A DNA stretch of 64,000 nucleotides from Brachionus manjavacas (Eukaryota > Rotifera > Eurotatoria > Ploima > Brachionidae). Location of the stretch: assembly GCA_019054805.1 (NCBI GenBank), contig JAHQIY010000002.1:4402001-4466000 (forward strand), given 5' to 3'. Of the stretch, positions 1 to 10,264 are shown in pieces; the first letter of the stretch is position 1, and each line of letters begins with the position of its first letter. The notes beneath the pieces were generated by a model. That model saw only the letters and a list, made by a program, of their open reading frames with translations, had not been told where the DNA came from and did not search any database. Both the position numbers and the translations under genes were made by a program.

Positions 1-1702
1 ACAAACAACTTGGGCAAAAAAAGAAAAAAATGGTGAAGCAGGTGAAAAACGTTATTACAAATGTTCATTTTGTTCCAAACGTCTATATATTTTGATTCAT
101 CGTACAAGTCTTCAAGTAACATTATACATTCAAGATCAAGAACATGAACATGAAGATATCGATAAAGGCATTCCAACAGGGACCAAAGAAAAAGTGTTGT
201 CGTTGTACTATGATGAAAATAAAAAAGCTAAAGACATCGGACGTTGGCTTCGTAAACACATGAATGACGATTATATCGAATTGAGTGACACTCAAATTAA
301 CAATTTAATCAATCGAAACAAACGTTTACCGGCTCAGCAAGATCCAGGAAAAAGTATTGAAAATTTACAGCGATGGGCTGAAAGTAGGAGTCCAATACCA
401 GACGACGACGACGACAAAATGTTTGTTGTAGCGAAATTCTATTTTGAAGCAAACAACGTTAATTTTAGAATTTTCATGACCACTAAACGTTTAATTTCAC
501 TAACAGGATATTGTACACACGCAGCCACAGATGCTACTTACAAGTTAAACTGGATTAACTTTCCGTTGTTGATTGCTGGTACAACTGACAAAGCTCGATC
601 ATTTCATCCATTTGGTGTACTTTTATCAAAAAGTGAAGCGACCGAAGATTATGAATTCATATTCAAATGTATTAAAGACCTTGCATTCGAAATATACGGT
701 TTTGATTCCAATGTAAGTGTGCTTTTAGCTGATGCTGCATTATCAATTACGAGCGGGTTCAAGTTGGTGTTTCCCGAGCTCGATAAACGAATTATTTGCT
801 GGGCTCACGTAAACAGGAAAATTGATGAACGTTTGCGCGGCGTTGAAGAAACAATAAGAGGCGCAATAACAAACGATTTTGAGGTATTTCAAAGTACAAT
901 TACTGAGCCTCATATCAATCAAGCTTTTGAATTACTTTACAAAAAATGGCAAGCGTTGAGTAATCAAAAAATCAACGATATGCTTCAATATTTTAGGGAT
1001 CAATGGCTTACCGAATCCAATATTGGAAGGCATGAAAGTTATGCAAGTGGTTTTCCAAGTACGAATAATGCTCTTGAAGCGACAAATGACGTTATCAAGG
1101 ATAAAGCTACTCTTAGAGATAGACTTCCGGTTAAAGATTTTTTGAAATGCATCGATGAACTTTTATCAACTTGGTCCGAAGACCGACATCCAGACTTTAG
1201 AACGACAACTCGATTTCATCAAAAACCAATTCTATCCACCCATGAATATACACTTGGTCATGATTGGGTAAAAAAAAACAAACGAATCGTTAAATTAAGA
1301 CAAAAAAATAAGGTTATTTACATGGTAACTGGCCTTTTGAATCGGGACGCCTTCAATATGCCAACACAATTAGTCTCAAATAGTGAAACAAATGATTCTC
1401 AGCCAGTCATAAATGAATTAACAAATCAATCAGTCCCAACAAAGAGCCCAAGAGGTCGCCCAAGAAAAAATAAAAATTAATTTTTGTGTATTTTTTGTGT
1501 ATTTTATTGTTTTTTTTTCGATTTTTTGTTTTCTAAATTTGCTACTGACAAAAGCATTTTTGCTTCCTTTTTGAATATTTTAGCTACGAAAAAAAAATTA
1601 TTTTTGCTACTTTTATAATATATTTTTCAAAAATAAATTAGCTATTTTGAAAAGTAAATTAGCTATTCGGAAAAAAATTAGCTACTCAAAAAAATATATG
1701 CC
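1..1702 (+). mobile_element. MULE DNA transposon, left copy (cut by window edge)
   Basis: The 3' part of a Mutator-like element. It ends at 1702 in the terminal sequence AAAAAATATATGCC and is followed by CTTTTTGTC (1703-1711), the reverse complement of the 9-bp target duplication found around the complete copy at 4910-7085. The sub-terminal region 1555-1690 has several TTAGCTA/GCTAC motifs. The 5' end lies outside the window. Confidence 0.9.
2..1480 (+). CDS. MULE transposase, partial at window edge
   Basis: An open frame enters from the left edge (codons from base 2) and ends at 1478-1480. The encoded residues match residues 68-560 of the complete transposase on the minus strand at 5132-6814, apart from one Lys lost in a Lys/Glu stretch. 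It keeps the last part of the Cys-x2-Cys / His-x-His finger, the MULE catalytic core (Asp in TDATYKLN, Asp in LLADAA, Glu in NNALEATND) and the C-terminal AT-hook RGRPRK. Its start codon lies outside the window. Nothing I can see breaks it. Confidence 0.92.
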   Translation, partial: QTTWAKKEKNGEAGEKRYYKCSFCSKRLYILIHRTSLQVTLYIQDQEHEHEDIDKGIPTGTKEKVLSLYYDENKKAKDIGRWLRKHMNDDYIELSDTQINNLINRNKRLPAQQDPGKSIENLQRWAESRSPIPDDDDDKMFVVAKFYFEANNVNFRIFMTTKRLISLTGYCTHAATDATYKLNWINFPLLIAGTTDKARSFHPFGVLLSKSEATEDYEFIFKCIKDLAFEIYGFDSNVSVLLADAALSITSGFKLVFPELDKRIICWAHVNRKIDERLRGVEETIRGAITNDFEVFQSTITEPHINQAFELLYKKWQALSNQKINDMLQYFRDQWLTESNIGRHESYASGFPSTNNALEATNDVIKDKATLRDRLPVKDFLKCIDELLSTWSEDRHPDFRTTTRFHQKPILSTHEYTLGHDWVKKNKRIVKLRQKNKVIYMVTGLLNRDAFNMPTQLVSNSETNDSQPVINELTNQSVPTKSPRGRPRKNKN

Positions 1703-2304
1703 CTTTTTGTCTTTAGAAAAAAAGTGAATTTTTCTAACCAATTATATCATAATGGAGTTGACATAAAAATTTAAGCTCGTGGAATTAAAACTTTTATATC
1801 ATTTTATATTTATATCAAGAAATTCTAAATTAACTTTGTGAATTCAATAGGTTTCAACATACAGCGAAGATAAGAACTTAAAATTGACTTAATTTAATTT
1901 TCAAAATAAATCTCTTTATTTATAAATAAGTTATTTAATCAAAAATTACCAGCAAAGTGGCTGAAAAGAGGGTCAAGATCGCTCGAAACTACCATGGAAT
2001 TCAAAATCATCCATAAATATTTAAAATTTTTAGGACAATAAAATAGTTGTGCTTAATCTGTTTTTAAAAACAATACCATCTAAACATTTAAGAGATTTAA
2101 GGAGCCTTTAAAGAGAGGTTGGCTTTAGTTTAGAAAAATGCTATAGAGTATAATTTCTGGCTAGAATAAAAACGATTTTCCAATTGTATTTCTAGATAAA
2201 AATAATTCAAATTGTTAATGTAGAATTTTGAAATAAATTTTCTTTACTAATCGAACTAGGTTTGAATCGATTCAATTAGTAAAATCTTGACGCAAACATA
2301 AAGC
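1481..2304. other. MULE 3' end and flanking non-coding DNA
   Basis: Positions 1481-1702 are the transposon 3' end, 1703-1711 the target duplication, and the rest AT-rich flank. Part of that flank (about 1735-1800) is repeated at 7645-7700. No gene seen. Confidence 0.7.
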
Positions 2305-2702
2305 TTGAATAAAATGAATATTAGAATACGTCAATTGAATGAGAGAAAATCATTAAATTATTACTCAACTGAAACTATAAATAAAAGCGAAAAGCAATTC
2401 ATAATGCCAGAAAAAAAATCAATTCTAAGCAAACCGAAAAGATGTCATATTACAAATTTAGAAACATTTCTGGAATGGATCATTCTATTGATAGAAATGA
2501 GTACAGCGCATACTATCAAAACTCTCATCCATATTCAAATCCTTATTCCAATTACAAAAATTCACAGAATGAATTTTCTTTGATTGACAGAAACAGAAAT
2601 GGTCGAATTGATTACCATGAATTCAGAGATGCTGAGAATAGAAAAAACGGATACTATCCAGGATATTACAGCTCGAACATATATGGAGGATATAGTTACT
2701 GA
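2305..2702 (+). pseudogene. Small EF-hand protein gene, left copy, frame differs from its twin
   Basis: Counterpart of the 131-codon frame at 3912-4307. After the codons for MPEK an A-run has eight As here and six in the twin, so the long reading starting at 2305 leaves frame. A shorter start at 2442 (MSYYKF, 86 codons, stop 2700-2702) is intact in both copies and keeps both EF-hand loops. An AATAAA poly(A) signal lies near 2739. Either the true start is the internal ATG and both copies work, or the long form is real and this copy is damaged. A homopolymer sequencing error is a third possibility. Confidence 0.55.
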
Positions 2703-3026
2703 GATTTTTTCTTCATAATTTTTAATTAAATTTCAAAAATAAAGTTTTGATTTCTAAAATTTATTTATTTAAAAATAATTTAGGTTTTTCCAGGACAGTT
2801 CCGAATGACGGCGCCTTCTTTTCAGCCCTCATGATTGCCAAATTTTTTTTAAAGGATAATAGAATTAAATTTGATCTTTTTTTTTGTTCTAAATTTTTTA
2901 ATTATTTTCCAAAAAGTTCTCCTTGAAAGTGGGTTTTTTCCTATCTTCTTTATAAAATCAAACAAATTTTGAATCAAGGATTTTTTTTAAGAGGCCTTTA
3001 ACTCAAATTTAAGTTGATTAATTTTT

Positions 3027-3589
3027 ATATAGAAATTGATACTTCGATTGGGAAATGGTCACTAGCTTTGTCTTGACTATTTAAGACATTAAAGTCGGTA
3101 ATTTTGTCAATTAATGAAGATGAACTAAAAAAGATCAAGAATTTTTCAAAGTAATCTCTGATTTTAATAAAAAATATTGAAAGAAGGGCAATCATCATTG
3201 ATTACTGAAAAGAAGTACATTAGTTGGATTATAAAGACTAAATACAGCTAAATCATTTTTCTTTCCTAAATTTTACAAAGGAGTTCGGAATTGAATTCCT
3301 CATAAGAAAAGTCTTAAAAAGCTTATAAATTTAATTATAAAAAAGCTAACTGGCAATCATTTGAGATTTTAAATTCTCAAATAGTTATTATCCCATAAAG
3401 TTACATCACTATAAATTAACTAAATGATAAATTTACCGAAAAAATCATTTATGCTTCTCATTAAAGCATTCCATATCTTTCACAGAAAATCTGCAAAATC
3501 AGTCTTCCCCCGAATATTGTTAGTCTGATAAAGGAACGAAGAAAAGAAAGAGGAACTTTACAAAAAACTGGCTGTCAAAAGCTCAAGCA
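3027..3589. other. Spacer of the inverted repeat
   Basis: 563 bp of unique AT-rich DNA between the arms. I see no convincing coding region, RNA gene or transposon terminus here. Confidence 0.8.
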
Positions 3590-6500
3590 AAAAATTAATC
3601 AACTTAAATTTGAGTTAAAGGCCTCTTAAAAAAAATCCTTGATTCAAAATTTGTTTGATTTTATAAAGAAGATAGGAAAAAACCCACTTTCAAGGAGAAC
3701 TTTTTGGAAAATAATTAAAAAATTTAGAACAAAAAAAAAGATCAAATTTAATTCTATTATCCTTTAAAAAATTTGGCAATCATGAGGGCTGAAAAGAAGG
3801 CGCCGTCATTCGGAACTGTCCTGGAAAAACCTAAATTATTTTTAAATAAATAAATTTTAGAAATCAAAACTTTATTTTTGAAATTTAATTAAAAATTATG
3901 AAGAAAAAATCTCAGTAACTATATCCTCCATATATGTTCGAGCTGTAATATCCTGGATAGTATCCGTTTTTTCTATTCTCAGCATCTCTGAATTCATGGT
4001 AATCAATTCGACCATTTCTGTTTCTGTCAATCAAAGAAAATTCATTCTGTGAATTTTTGTAATTGGAATAAGGATTTGAATATGGATGAGAGTTTTGATA
4101 GTATGCGCTGTACTCATTTCTATCAATAGAATGATCCATTCCAGAAATGTTTCTAAATTTGTAATATGACATCTTTTCGGTTTGCTTAGAATTGATTTTT
4201 TCTGGCATTATGAATTGCTTTTCGCTTTTATTTATAGTTTCAGTTGAGTAATAATTTAATGATTTTCTCTCATTCAATTGACGTATTCTAATATTCATTT
4301 TATTCAAGCTTTATGTTTGCGTCAAGATTTTACTAATTGAATCGATTCAAACCTAGTTCGATTAGTAAAGAAAATTTATTTCAAAATTCTACATTAACAA
4401 TTTGAATTATTTTTATCTAGAAATACAATTGGAAAATCGTTTTTATTCTAGCCAGAAATTATACTCTATAGCATTTTTCTAAACTAAAGCCAACCTCTCT
4501 TTAAAGGCTCCTTAAATCTCTTAAATGTTTAGATGGTATTGTTTTTAAAAACAGATTAAGCACAACTATTTTATTGTCCTAAAAATTTTAAATATTTATG
4601 GATGATTTTGAATTCCATGGTAGTTTCGAGCGATCTTGACCCTCTTTTCAGCCACTTTGCTGGTAATTTTTGATTAAATAACTTATTTATAAATAAAGAG
4701 ATTTATTTTGAAAATTAAATTAAGTCAATTTTAAGTTCTTATCTTCGCTGTATGTTGAAACCTATTGAATTCACAAAGTTAATTTAGAATTTCTTGATAT
4801 AAATATAAAATGATATAAAAGTTTTAATTCCACGAGCTTAAATTTTTATGTCAACTCCATTATGATATAATTGGTTAGAAAAATTCACTTTTTTTCTAAA
4901 GACAAAAAGGGCATATATTTTTTTGAGTAGCTAATTTTTTTCCGAATAGCTAATTTACTTTTCAAAATAGCTAATTTATTTTTGAAAAATATATTATAAA
5001 AGTAGCAAAAATAATTTTTTTTTCGTAGCTAAAATATTCAAAAAGGAAGCAAAAATGCTTTTGTCAGTAGCAAATTTAGAAAACAAAAAATCGAAAAAAA
5101 AACAATAAAATACACAAAAAATACACAAAAATTAATTTTTATTTTTTCTTGGGCGACCTCTTGGGCTCTTTGTTGGGACTGATTGATTTGTTAATTCATT
5201 TATGACTGGCTGAGAATCATTTGTTTCACTATTTGAGACTAATTGTGTTGGCATATTGAAGGCGTCCCGATTCAAAAGGCCAGTTACCATGTAAATAACC
5301 TTATTTTTTTGTCTTAATTTAACGATTCGTTTGTTTTTTTTTACCCAATCATGACCAAGTGTATATTCATGGGTGGATAGAATTGGTTTTTGATGAAATC
5401 GAGTTGTCGTTCTAAAGTCTGGATGTCGGTCTTCGGACCAAGTTGATAAAAGTTCATCGATGCATTTCAAAAAATCTTTAACCGGAAGTCTATCTCTAAG
5501 AGTAGCTTTATCCTTGATAACGTCATTTGTCGCTTCAAGAGCATTATTCGTACTTGGAAAACCACTTGCATAACTTTCATGCCTTCCAATATTGGATTCG
5601 GTAAGCCATTGATCCCTAAAATATTGAAGCATATCGTTGATTTTTTGATTACTCAACGCTTGCCATTTTTTGTAAAGTAATTCAAAAGCTTGATTGATAT
5701 GAGGCTCAGTAATTGTACTTTGAAATACCTCAAAATCGTTTGTTATTGCGCCTCTTATTGTTTCTTCAACGCCGCGCAAACGTTCATCAATTTTCCTGTT
5801 TACGTGAGCCCAGCAAATAATTCGTTTATCGAGCTCGGGAAACACCAACTTGAACCCGCTCGTAATTGATAATGCAGCATCAGCTAAAAGCACACTTACA
5901 TTGGAATCAAAACCGTATATTTCGAATGCAAGGTCTTTAATACATTTGAATATGAATTCATAATCTTCGGTCGCTTCACTTTTTGATAAAAGTACACCAA
6001 ATGGATGAAATGATCGAGCTTTGTCAGTTGTACCAGCAATCAACAACGGAAAGTTAATCCAGTTTAACTTGTAAGTAGCATCTGTGGCTGCGTGTGTACA
6101 ATATCCTGTTAGTGAAATTAAACGTTTAGTGGTCATGAAAATTCTAAAATTAACGTTGTTTGCTTCAAAATAGAATTTCGCTACAACAAACATTTTGTCG
6201 TCGTCGTCGTCTGGTATTGGACTCCTACTTTCAGCCCATCGCTGTAAATTTTCAATACTTTTTCCTGGATCTTGCTGAGCCGGTAAACGTTTGTTTCGAT
6301 TGATTAAATTGTTAATTTGAGTGTCACTCAATTCGATATAATCGTCATTCATGTGTTTACGAAGCCAACGTCCGATGTCTTTAGCTTTTTTATTTTCATC
6401 ATAGTACAACGACAACACTTTTTCTTTGGTCCCTGTTGGAATGCCTTTATCGATATCTTCATGTTCATGTTCTTGATCTTGAATGTATAATGTTACTTGA

Positions 6501-6614
6501 AGACTTGTACGATGAATCAAAATATATAGACGTTTGGAACAAAATGAACATTTGTAATAACGTTTTTCACCTGCTTCACCATTTTTTTTTTCTTTTTTTG
6601 CCCAAGTTGTTTGT
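3590..6614 (-). repeat. Right arm of large inverted repeat
   Basis: Inverted partner of 1-3026. It carries the same MULE insertion with the same target-site duplication and the same EF-hand gene. The transposon was therefore present before the segment was duplicated, so these are not two independent insertions. The MULE copy in this arm continues to 7085. The spacer 3027-3589 is not shared. Confidence 0.95.
3912..4307 (-). CDS. Small Tyr/Asn-rich EF-hand protein
   Basis: 131 residues if translated from 4307, or 86 from the internal ATG (MSYYKF). The clear motif is one canonical calcium-binding loop, DRNRNGRIDYHEF, with Asp, Asn, Asn, Gly, Ile and Glu at loop positions 1, 3, 5, 6, 8 and 12. 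A degenerate loop (IDRNEY, about 35 residues earlier) keeps Glu at position 12 but not the first Asp. The C-terminus is rich in Tyr and Gly. No signal peptide or membrane segment is obvious. The poly(A) signal AATAAA follows the stop. I do not recognise the family beyond EF-hand. An identical 86-residue frame exists at 2442-2702. Confidence 0.7.
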   Translation of the reverse strand: MNKMNIRIRQLNERKSLNYYSTETINKSEKQFIMPEKINSKQTEKMSYYKFRNISGMDHSIDRNEYSAYYQNSHPYSNPYSNYKNSQNEFSLIDRNRNGRIDYHEFRDAENRKNGYYPGYYSSNIYGGYSY

Positions 6615-7085
6615 TCGATTTGACCCGAAGAAAGTTCTCTTATACACTCTTCTAGAGTCTCATACGGTTTGTAAGAATCATACGGTTTAGAAGAGCCACG
6701 AAACTTTTTGGTAGGCAATTCATCGGCGTCGTTGTCAGTTTGATTCACTTCATCATATTCATCCTCTCGTCGAACAAGTGAAGTCGTTGATGATTCAGAA
6801 TTTTCTTGGCTCACATTTTGTTTTTACTTTAAATTTTTTGTTTCGAAGTTACTTAAAAGTCTGTTAATTTTATACTCATAATAATTAAACATAATAATAA
6901 CCATTATGAAAATTATAGAATTCTGACTTCTTATCTAATTATCACTTATATGATGTCAATTAAGTGCTATTTTAGATTAAAATTAATTTTTTATCAGTTG
7001 CTACTAAAAAAAATAAATTAGATATTATCGCAAATAATTTAGCTACTTGAAAAAAATTAATTAGCTACTCAAAAAAATATATGCC
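4910..7085 (-). mobile_element. Complete Mutator-like (MULE) DNA transposon
   Basis: 2,176 bp bounded by inverted termini that start GGCATATATT and agree over the first 27 bp (4910-4936 and 7059-7085), with repeated AGCTAA motifs just inside. It is flanked by a perfect 9-bp duplication GACAAAAAG (4901-4909 and 7086-7094), the target length typical of MULEs. It holds one intact transposase gene on the minus strand. A paralogous sequence at 7645-7770 carries the uninterrupted target site. Confidence 0.95.
5132..6814 (-). CDS. MULE transposase, intact
   Basis: 560 residues. A charged N-terminus is followed by a FLYWCH-like finger (about residues 86-120: YYKCSFC, then HEHE). The MULE RNase-H-like core follows, with candidate catalytic Asp245 (TDATYKLN), Asp312 (LLADAA) and Glu427 (STNNALEATND), and the family CWAH signature near residue 335. 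The C-terminus ends in an AT-hook (PRGRPRK). There is no recognisable SWIM finger. In this family the enzyme binds its own termini and cuts and pastes the element. The frame, termini and target duplication are all whole, so this copy could be active. Confidence 0.93.
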   Translation of the reverse strand: MSQENSESSTTSLVRREDEYDEVNQTDNDADELPTKKFRGSSKPYDSYKPYETLEECIRELSSGQIEQTTWAKKEKKNGEAGEKRYYKCSFCSKRLYILIHRTSLQVTLYIQDQEHEHEDIDKGIPTGTKEKVLSLYYDENKKAKDIGRWLRKHMNDDYIELSDTQINNLINRNKRLPAQQDPGKSIENLQRWAESRSPIPDDDDDKMFVVAKFYFEANNVNFRIFMTTKRLISLTGYCTHAATDATYKLNWINFPLLIAGTTDKARSFHPFGVLLSKSEATEDYEFIFKCIKDLAFEIYGFDSNVSVLLADAALSITSGFKLVFPELDKRIICWAHVNRKIDERLRGVEETIRGAITNDFEVFQSTITEPHINQAFELLYKKWQALSNQKINDMLQYFRDQWLTESNIGRHESYASGFPSTNNALEATNDVIKDKATLRDRLPVKDFLKCIDELLSTWSEDRHPDFRTTTRFHQKPILSTHEYTLGHDWVKKNKRIVKLRQKNKVIYMVTGLLNRDAFNMPTQLVSNSETNDSQPVINELTNQSVPTKSPRGRPRKNKN

Positions 7086-7094
7086 GACAAAAAG

Positions 7095-8139
7095 TGAATT
7101 TTTTTCTAAAGATTGAATTGAATTATTGGGTACTTCATTTTTACTAATCTTGAGGAAAAATATTCAAAAGTTTTACCTCCACTTTTTGATTTTGCCATTG
7201 TTACAATTAAGTTATTGCTGTTCCTTAAAATATAATTCAAATTTCTTGAGTCTTTTTTCTTTAATTTCTTTTTTAAATTCATAAGAGAATTGTAAAATGG
7301 GAAGAAAAAAAATTGGAAGAGAAAGTTAGCATCCTTTCAAAAAATTCTATGCTGAAATGACTTTTTATTTCATAAAGGCTGTTCGCTTGGAGCTTTACAT
7401 TTTAAAGTATTATGATAGAAATATAATAACATTTAGCTAATTTATTAATTGCTTCTTTTGAAAAATAGCATAAAAGCGTAGAGCAGTTATTAAAATACGG
7501 TAGGATAAAGGTCTTAAAAAACTGAATCTTTAATTAAGTATCAAGATAGAATATTCTTTTGAAAGAAAATAATTTCCGATTAACTTGCAGTGATAAATTT
7601 GATGCATATTTTGTAAAGTTAAGATCTTGATCAATTCAGGAGAAAAGTTTTAATTCCACGAGCTTAAATTTTTATGTCAACTCCATTATGACATACTTGG
7701 TCAAATGTTCTTTTTAAGACAAAAAGTGAATTTTTTTTTCTAAAGATTGAATTGAATTATTGGGTACTTTATTTTTAAATTTAGTACAAAGGAAATCAAC
7801 AAAATTACCAGGATTTGGTTTATAATGTAATTATGTATTATGCACCATGTTTTATACAAAGAACTTATTATGAATTTCCAAAAAAGAGCAATTAAATTTT
7901 ATTTCATTGTACTGAATTTCACAAAACTTCTTTTTGGAGGATAATATTTATTTTTGCTTTTTTCCATTCATACCGTGTAAAGGCAAGTCTTAAGCAATAG
8001 AATAAAAGAAAATTAAAAGACTCTGAGTACCAATTTTGAGCTAAAAATTAGTAATATGTCTAAAAAAAATTTCCAATTTTAAATGTAGCTTTTGCCTTAA
8101 AAAATTATTAAAATTCATAATTTTTAGCTAATTTCTAAA
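7095..8139. repeat. Intergenic DNA with an empty-site paralogue of the MULE target
   Basis: About 7643-7775 repeats the sequence on both sides of the MULE insertion: the stretch found at 4818-4909 runs directly into the stretch found at 7086-7145 with a single GACAAAAAG (7718-7726) and no transposon. Similarity fades outside this roughly 130 bp. The rest of the interval is AT-rich with no gene seen. Confidence 0.85.
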
Positions 8140-9878
8140 ATGACGGATTTTTTGAAACAATTGACAAATGTTAAGCTGCGTCAAGTTAAACAAAATGAAA
8201 TAAAAGACTTTTCTGACCCTAAATTGGCCGGATTTTTGACAAAAAATTCAATTGAAACCTATCAATCAAATGTTTTGGACTGTAACTTTGAGAATTGGTA
8301 CGAAAAACTAAGAGATGTCACATTTAGATCGGAATTATTTCCAATAGAACCAGAGCATGCTAAGTTATTCCTAAAGTGCTATCCAAATTTAAAAATCAAC
8401 AGTGAAAAAGATGATTGGAAAAGTGTTTTTACCAGCGAAGATTTAAAAGTTTTAAAAGACCTTGAGACTAGACTTGATTTTGTTATTTCAGCATTTGTCA
8501 AAAAATCTTCTGACTACGTTTTTGTTAAAACTTCGTCACGTAGCGCAAAAGACTCGCCTTTAGCTGATAATAAGTTAAAAGATATTTATATCATTTATTT
8601 AAACGAACTAAATGAAGAAGAAAAATTGACTGAAAATCAAAAACTAATTTGTTTGTTGAGAGCTGCATTTGACTATCATAAAAAGGCATGTAAACTCACA
8701 TCACAAGCACCTCAGAGCCCAAAAGCTTTAAATGAGCGTAACTTACGTGTCTATTTACAAATTCATGATCTAATAATTCACACGTTTAATCAAGAATCCA
8801 ACATTGGCCACCAAACGGCCTACTCTTTATGGGGTAGTTTGGCATGTCAGTTTGATAGAGAGTATTAAATTTCTTATTTTTTGGACACAAATCTTTAATT
8901 AAGTCATATTCACTCTTTTTGGTCCAAAGTTCGTTAACACAAATGGATGAGTTTTGAGCCAAGAATTTACAATAAGAAAAATTGGCTTTAAGATTGTGAC
9001 AATTAAGAGGAAAATAGAAAAATTATTTACTGACATAATTGTTTATTGGTTTTGGTTTTGAGAAGTTTGTACATTTTGAGTTTCAGCTTGTTGTCTAACA
9101 TTCAATTTGTTGGGTTCAAGTTCACTGTAGGGTTTACGGTATTTGTTAATTACAGAACTTTTTGGCCGAATTTTGTTGTTCTTAATTTTGTCGAGATCAA
9201 AGACACTGATTGAGAATTTAAATGATTGGAATCGATTGTGAGCCGTTTTCAATTGATCAAAACTATATTTTTTAACCTTCGAATCGATAAAATTTTTAAC
9301 TTCTTCAATCTTTTCATCGATATGAATGCGTCCAATGTAGATATCGAATTTTCTTTCGCATGATTTTAGGGATATGTTTTCACCTTGACCAGAATATTTG
9401 ATGTATTTTTCAGTCGAGGATAGACTCTTTTTTTGTTTTTTCTTGGGCCAGCGATTTTGTAGCCTTCATCGCTACCCGAGTAGACCGGTTTTGATGGTCC
9501 TGTTGGGTTTGAAGAGTCAAAACTTCTAATTGAGGCTTGACCAAAAGGACGAGATGAGGGTCCAGACTGGTTATAATTTGACCTCACACCGTCGGCTGGA
9601 GTTTGTATCGATTTTAGGGAGTTAGTTTGTTTCATTTTATCGTTAGGTTTACTTTATGTAATCGATTTCGCACTTTTTTAAATGATCAAAATATTAGCTG
9701 CTGTGAAATAGAAATAAATCCATTCTTAGAAACAACTGACGCGGCTCTTTTTAGTTGGCAGCATGAAAAACAATTACTTGAAAGTGATGATGGTTTTTGT
9801 TCCAGAATTACTGACCGATCTAAACCGGGAGTTAAGACTATGCTGCCATCTAGCCTTCGATCGCTTGTAAATTCTTAA
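8140..9878 (+). pseudogene. CDC123/D123-like gene, split by a LINE relic
   Basis: Two pieces of one D123-family (ATP-grasp-like) protein on the plus strand. The first frame (8140-8868, 242 codons) has the family start (FENWYEKLRDVTF) and the FVKTSSRSAKD stretch. The second (about 9650-9878) has the C-terminal block INPFLETTDAALFSW, equivalent to the NPFGEVTD block of CDC123, and ends in TAA. CDC123 helps assemble eIF2. The conserved middle block (Arg-Glu/Lys-Trp ... Glu-Phe-Arg) is missing. In its place lies a LINE ORF1 relic on the other strand (9043-9635). I judge the gene broken. An unusual intron containing the relic, with an unseen exon, is less likely. AATAAA lies near 9922. Confidence 0.65.
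9043..9635 (-). mobile_element. LINE ORF1-like relic inside the D123 gene
   Basis: A minus-strand reading of about 195 codons with one frame shift near 9425. The N-terminal half is Ser/Pro/Gly-rich and basic. The second half reads FDIYIGRIHIDEKIEEV and then a Phe-Lys-Phe-Ser-rich stretch, resembling the RRM-like C-terminal domain of ORF1 proteins of invertebrate non-LTR elements. No endonuclease or reverse transcriptase follows it, so this is a fragment. Family assignment is from pattern memory only. Confidence 0.55.
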
Positions 9879-10264
9879 TATGCTTTGAGTTTTATATAAA
9901 TCAACAAATAATTAAATGGTCAATAAAACTTTTATACTTTTTTTTGCTAAGAATTTTATAAAAGAATAGTTAAGCGGTTTTTACCGCTCCGTATCGGTCT
10001 CTTGATGGCGGTGTTATATTATTTTAATCGCCAAAATACCGGATTTACCTTACACTCTTTTTTTTTAAAAATCTATCAGTTATAATTAATTTTTTTGCGT
10101 TTGGTTTAGATGAAAGATTTTTTTAAAAATTAAAAAAAGTATAGTGATATAGATTTATCTCTTTTTTTTTTATTATCTCTTTTTTTTCCTAAAGCCTCAA
10201 CTAGATTGCTACATGTGTCACGTGTCACAATATCTTTTTAACTTTCTTTTTTATTTTATTAAAA
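9879..10264. other. Intergenic, nothing recognised
   Basis: Contains the probable poly(A) signal of the D123-like gene near 9922 and a short GC-richer stretch around 9970-10030. No gene seen. Confidence 0.7.

Larger units (their letters stand above)
1..3026 (+). repeat. Left arm of large inverted repeat
   Basis: Reads as the reverse complement of 3590-6614: base 1 pairs with 6614 and the inner end 3026 pairs with 3590. The arm holds the 3' part of a MULE element, flanking DNA and a small EF-hand gene, in the same order as the other arm. Where I compared the arms I found only three length differences, each in an A or T run, and no substitutions. Homology probably continues beyond the left window edge, because the other arm extends past 6614. 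Confidence 0.95.

Noticed and set aside
6436-6690. Plus-strand frame inside the MULE transposase
   Set aside because: Shadow of the intact minus-strand gene.
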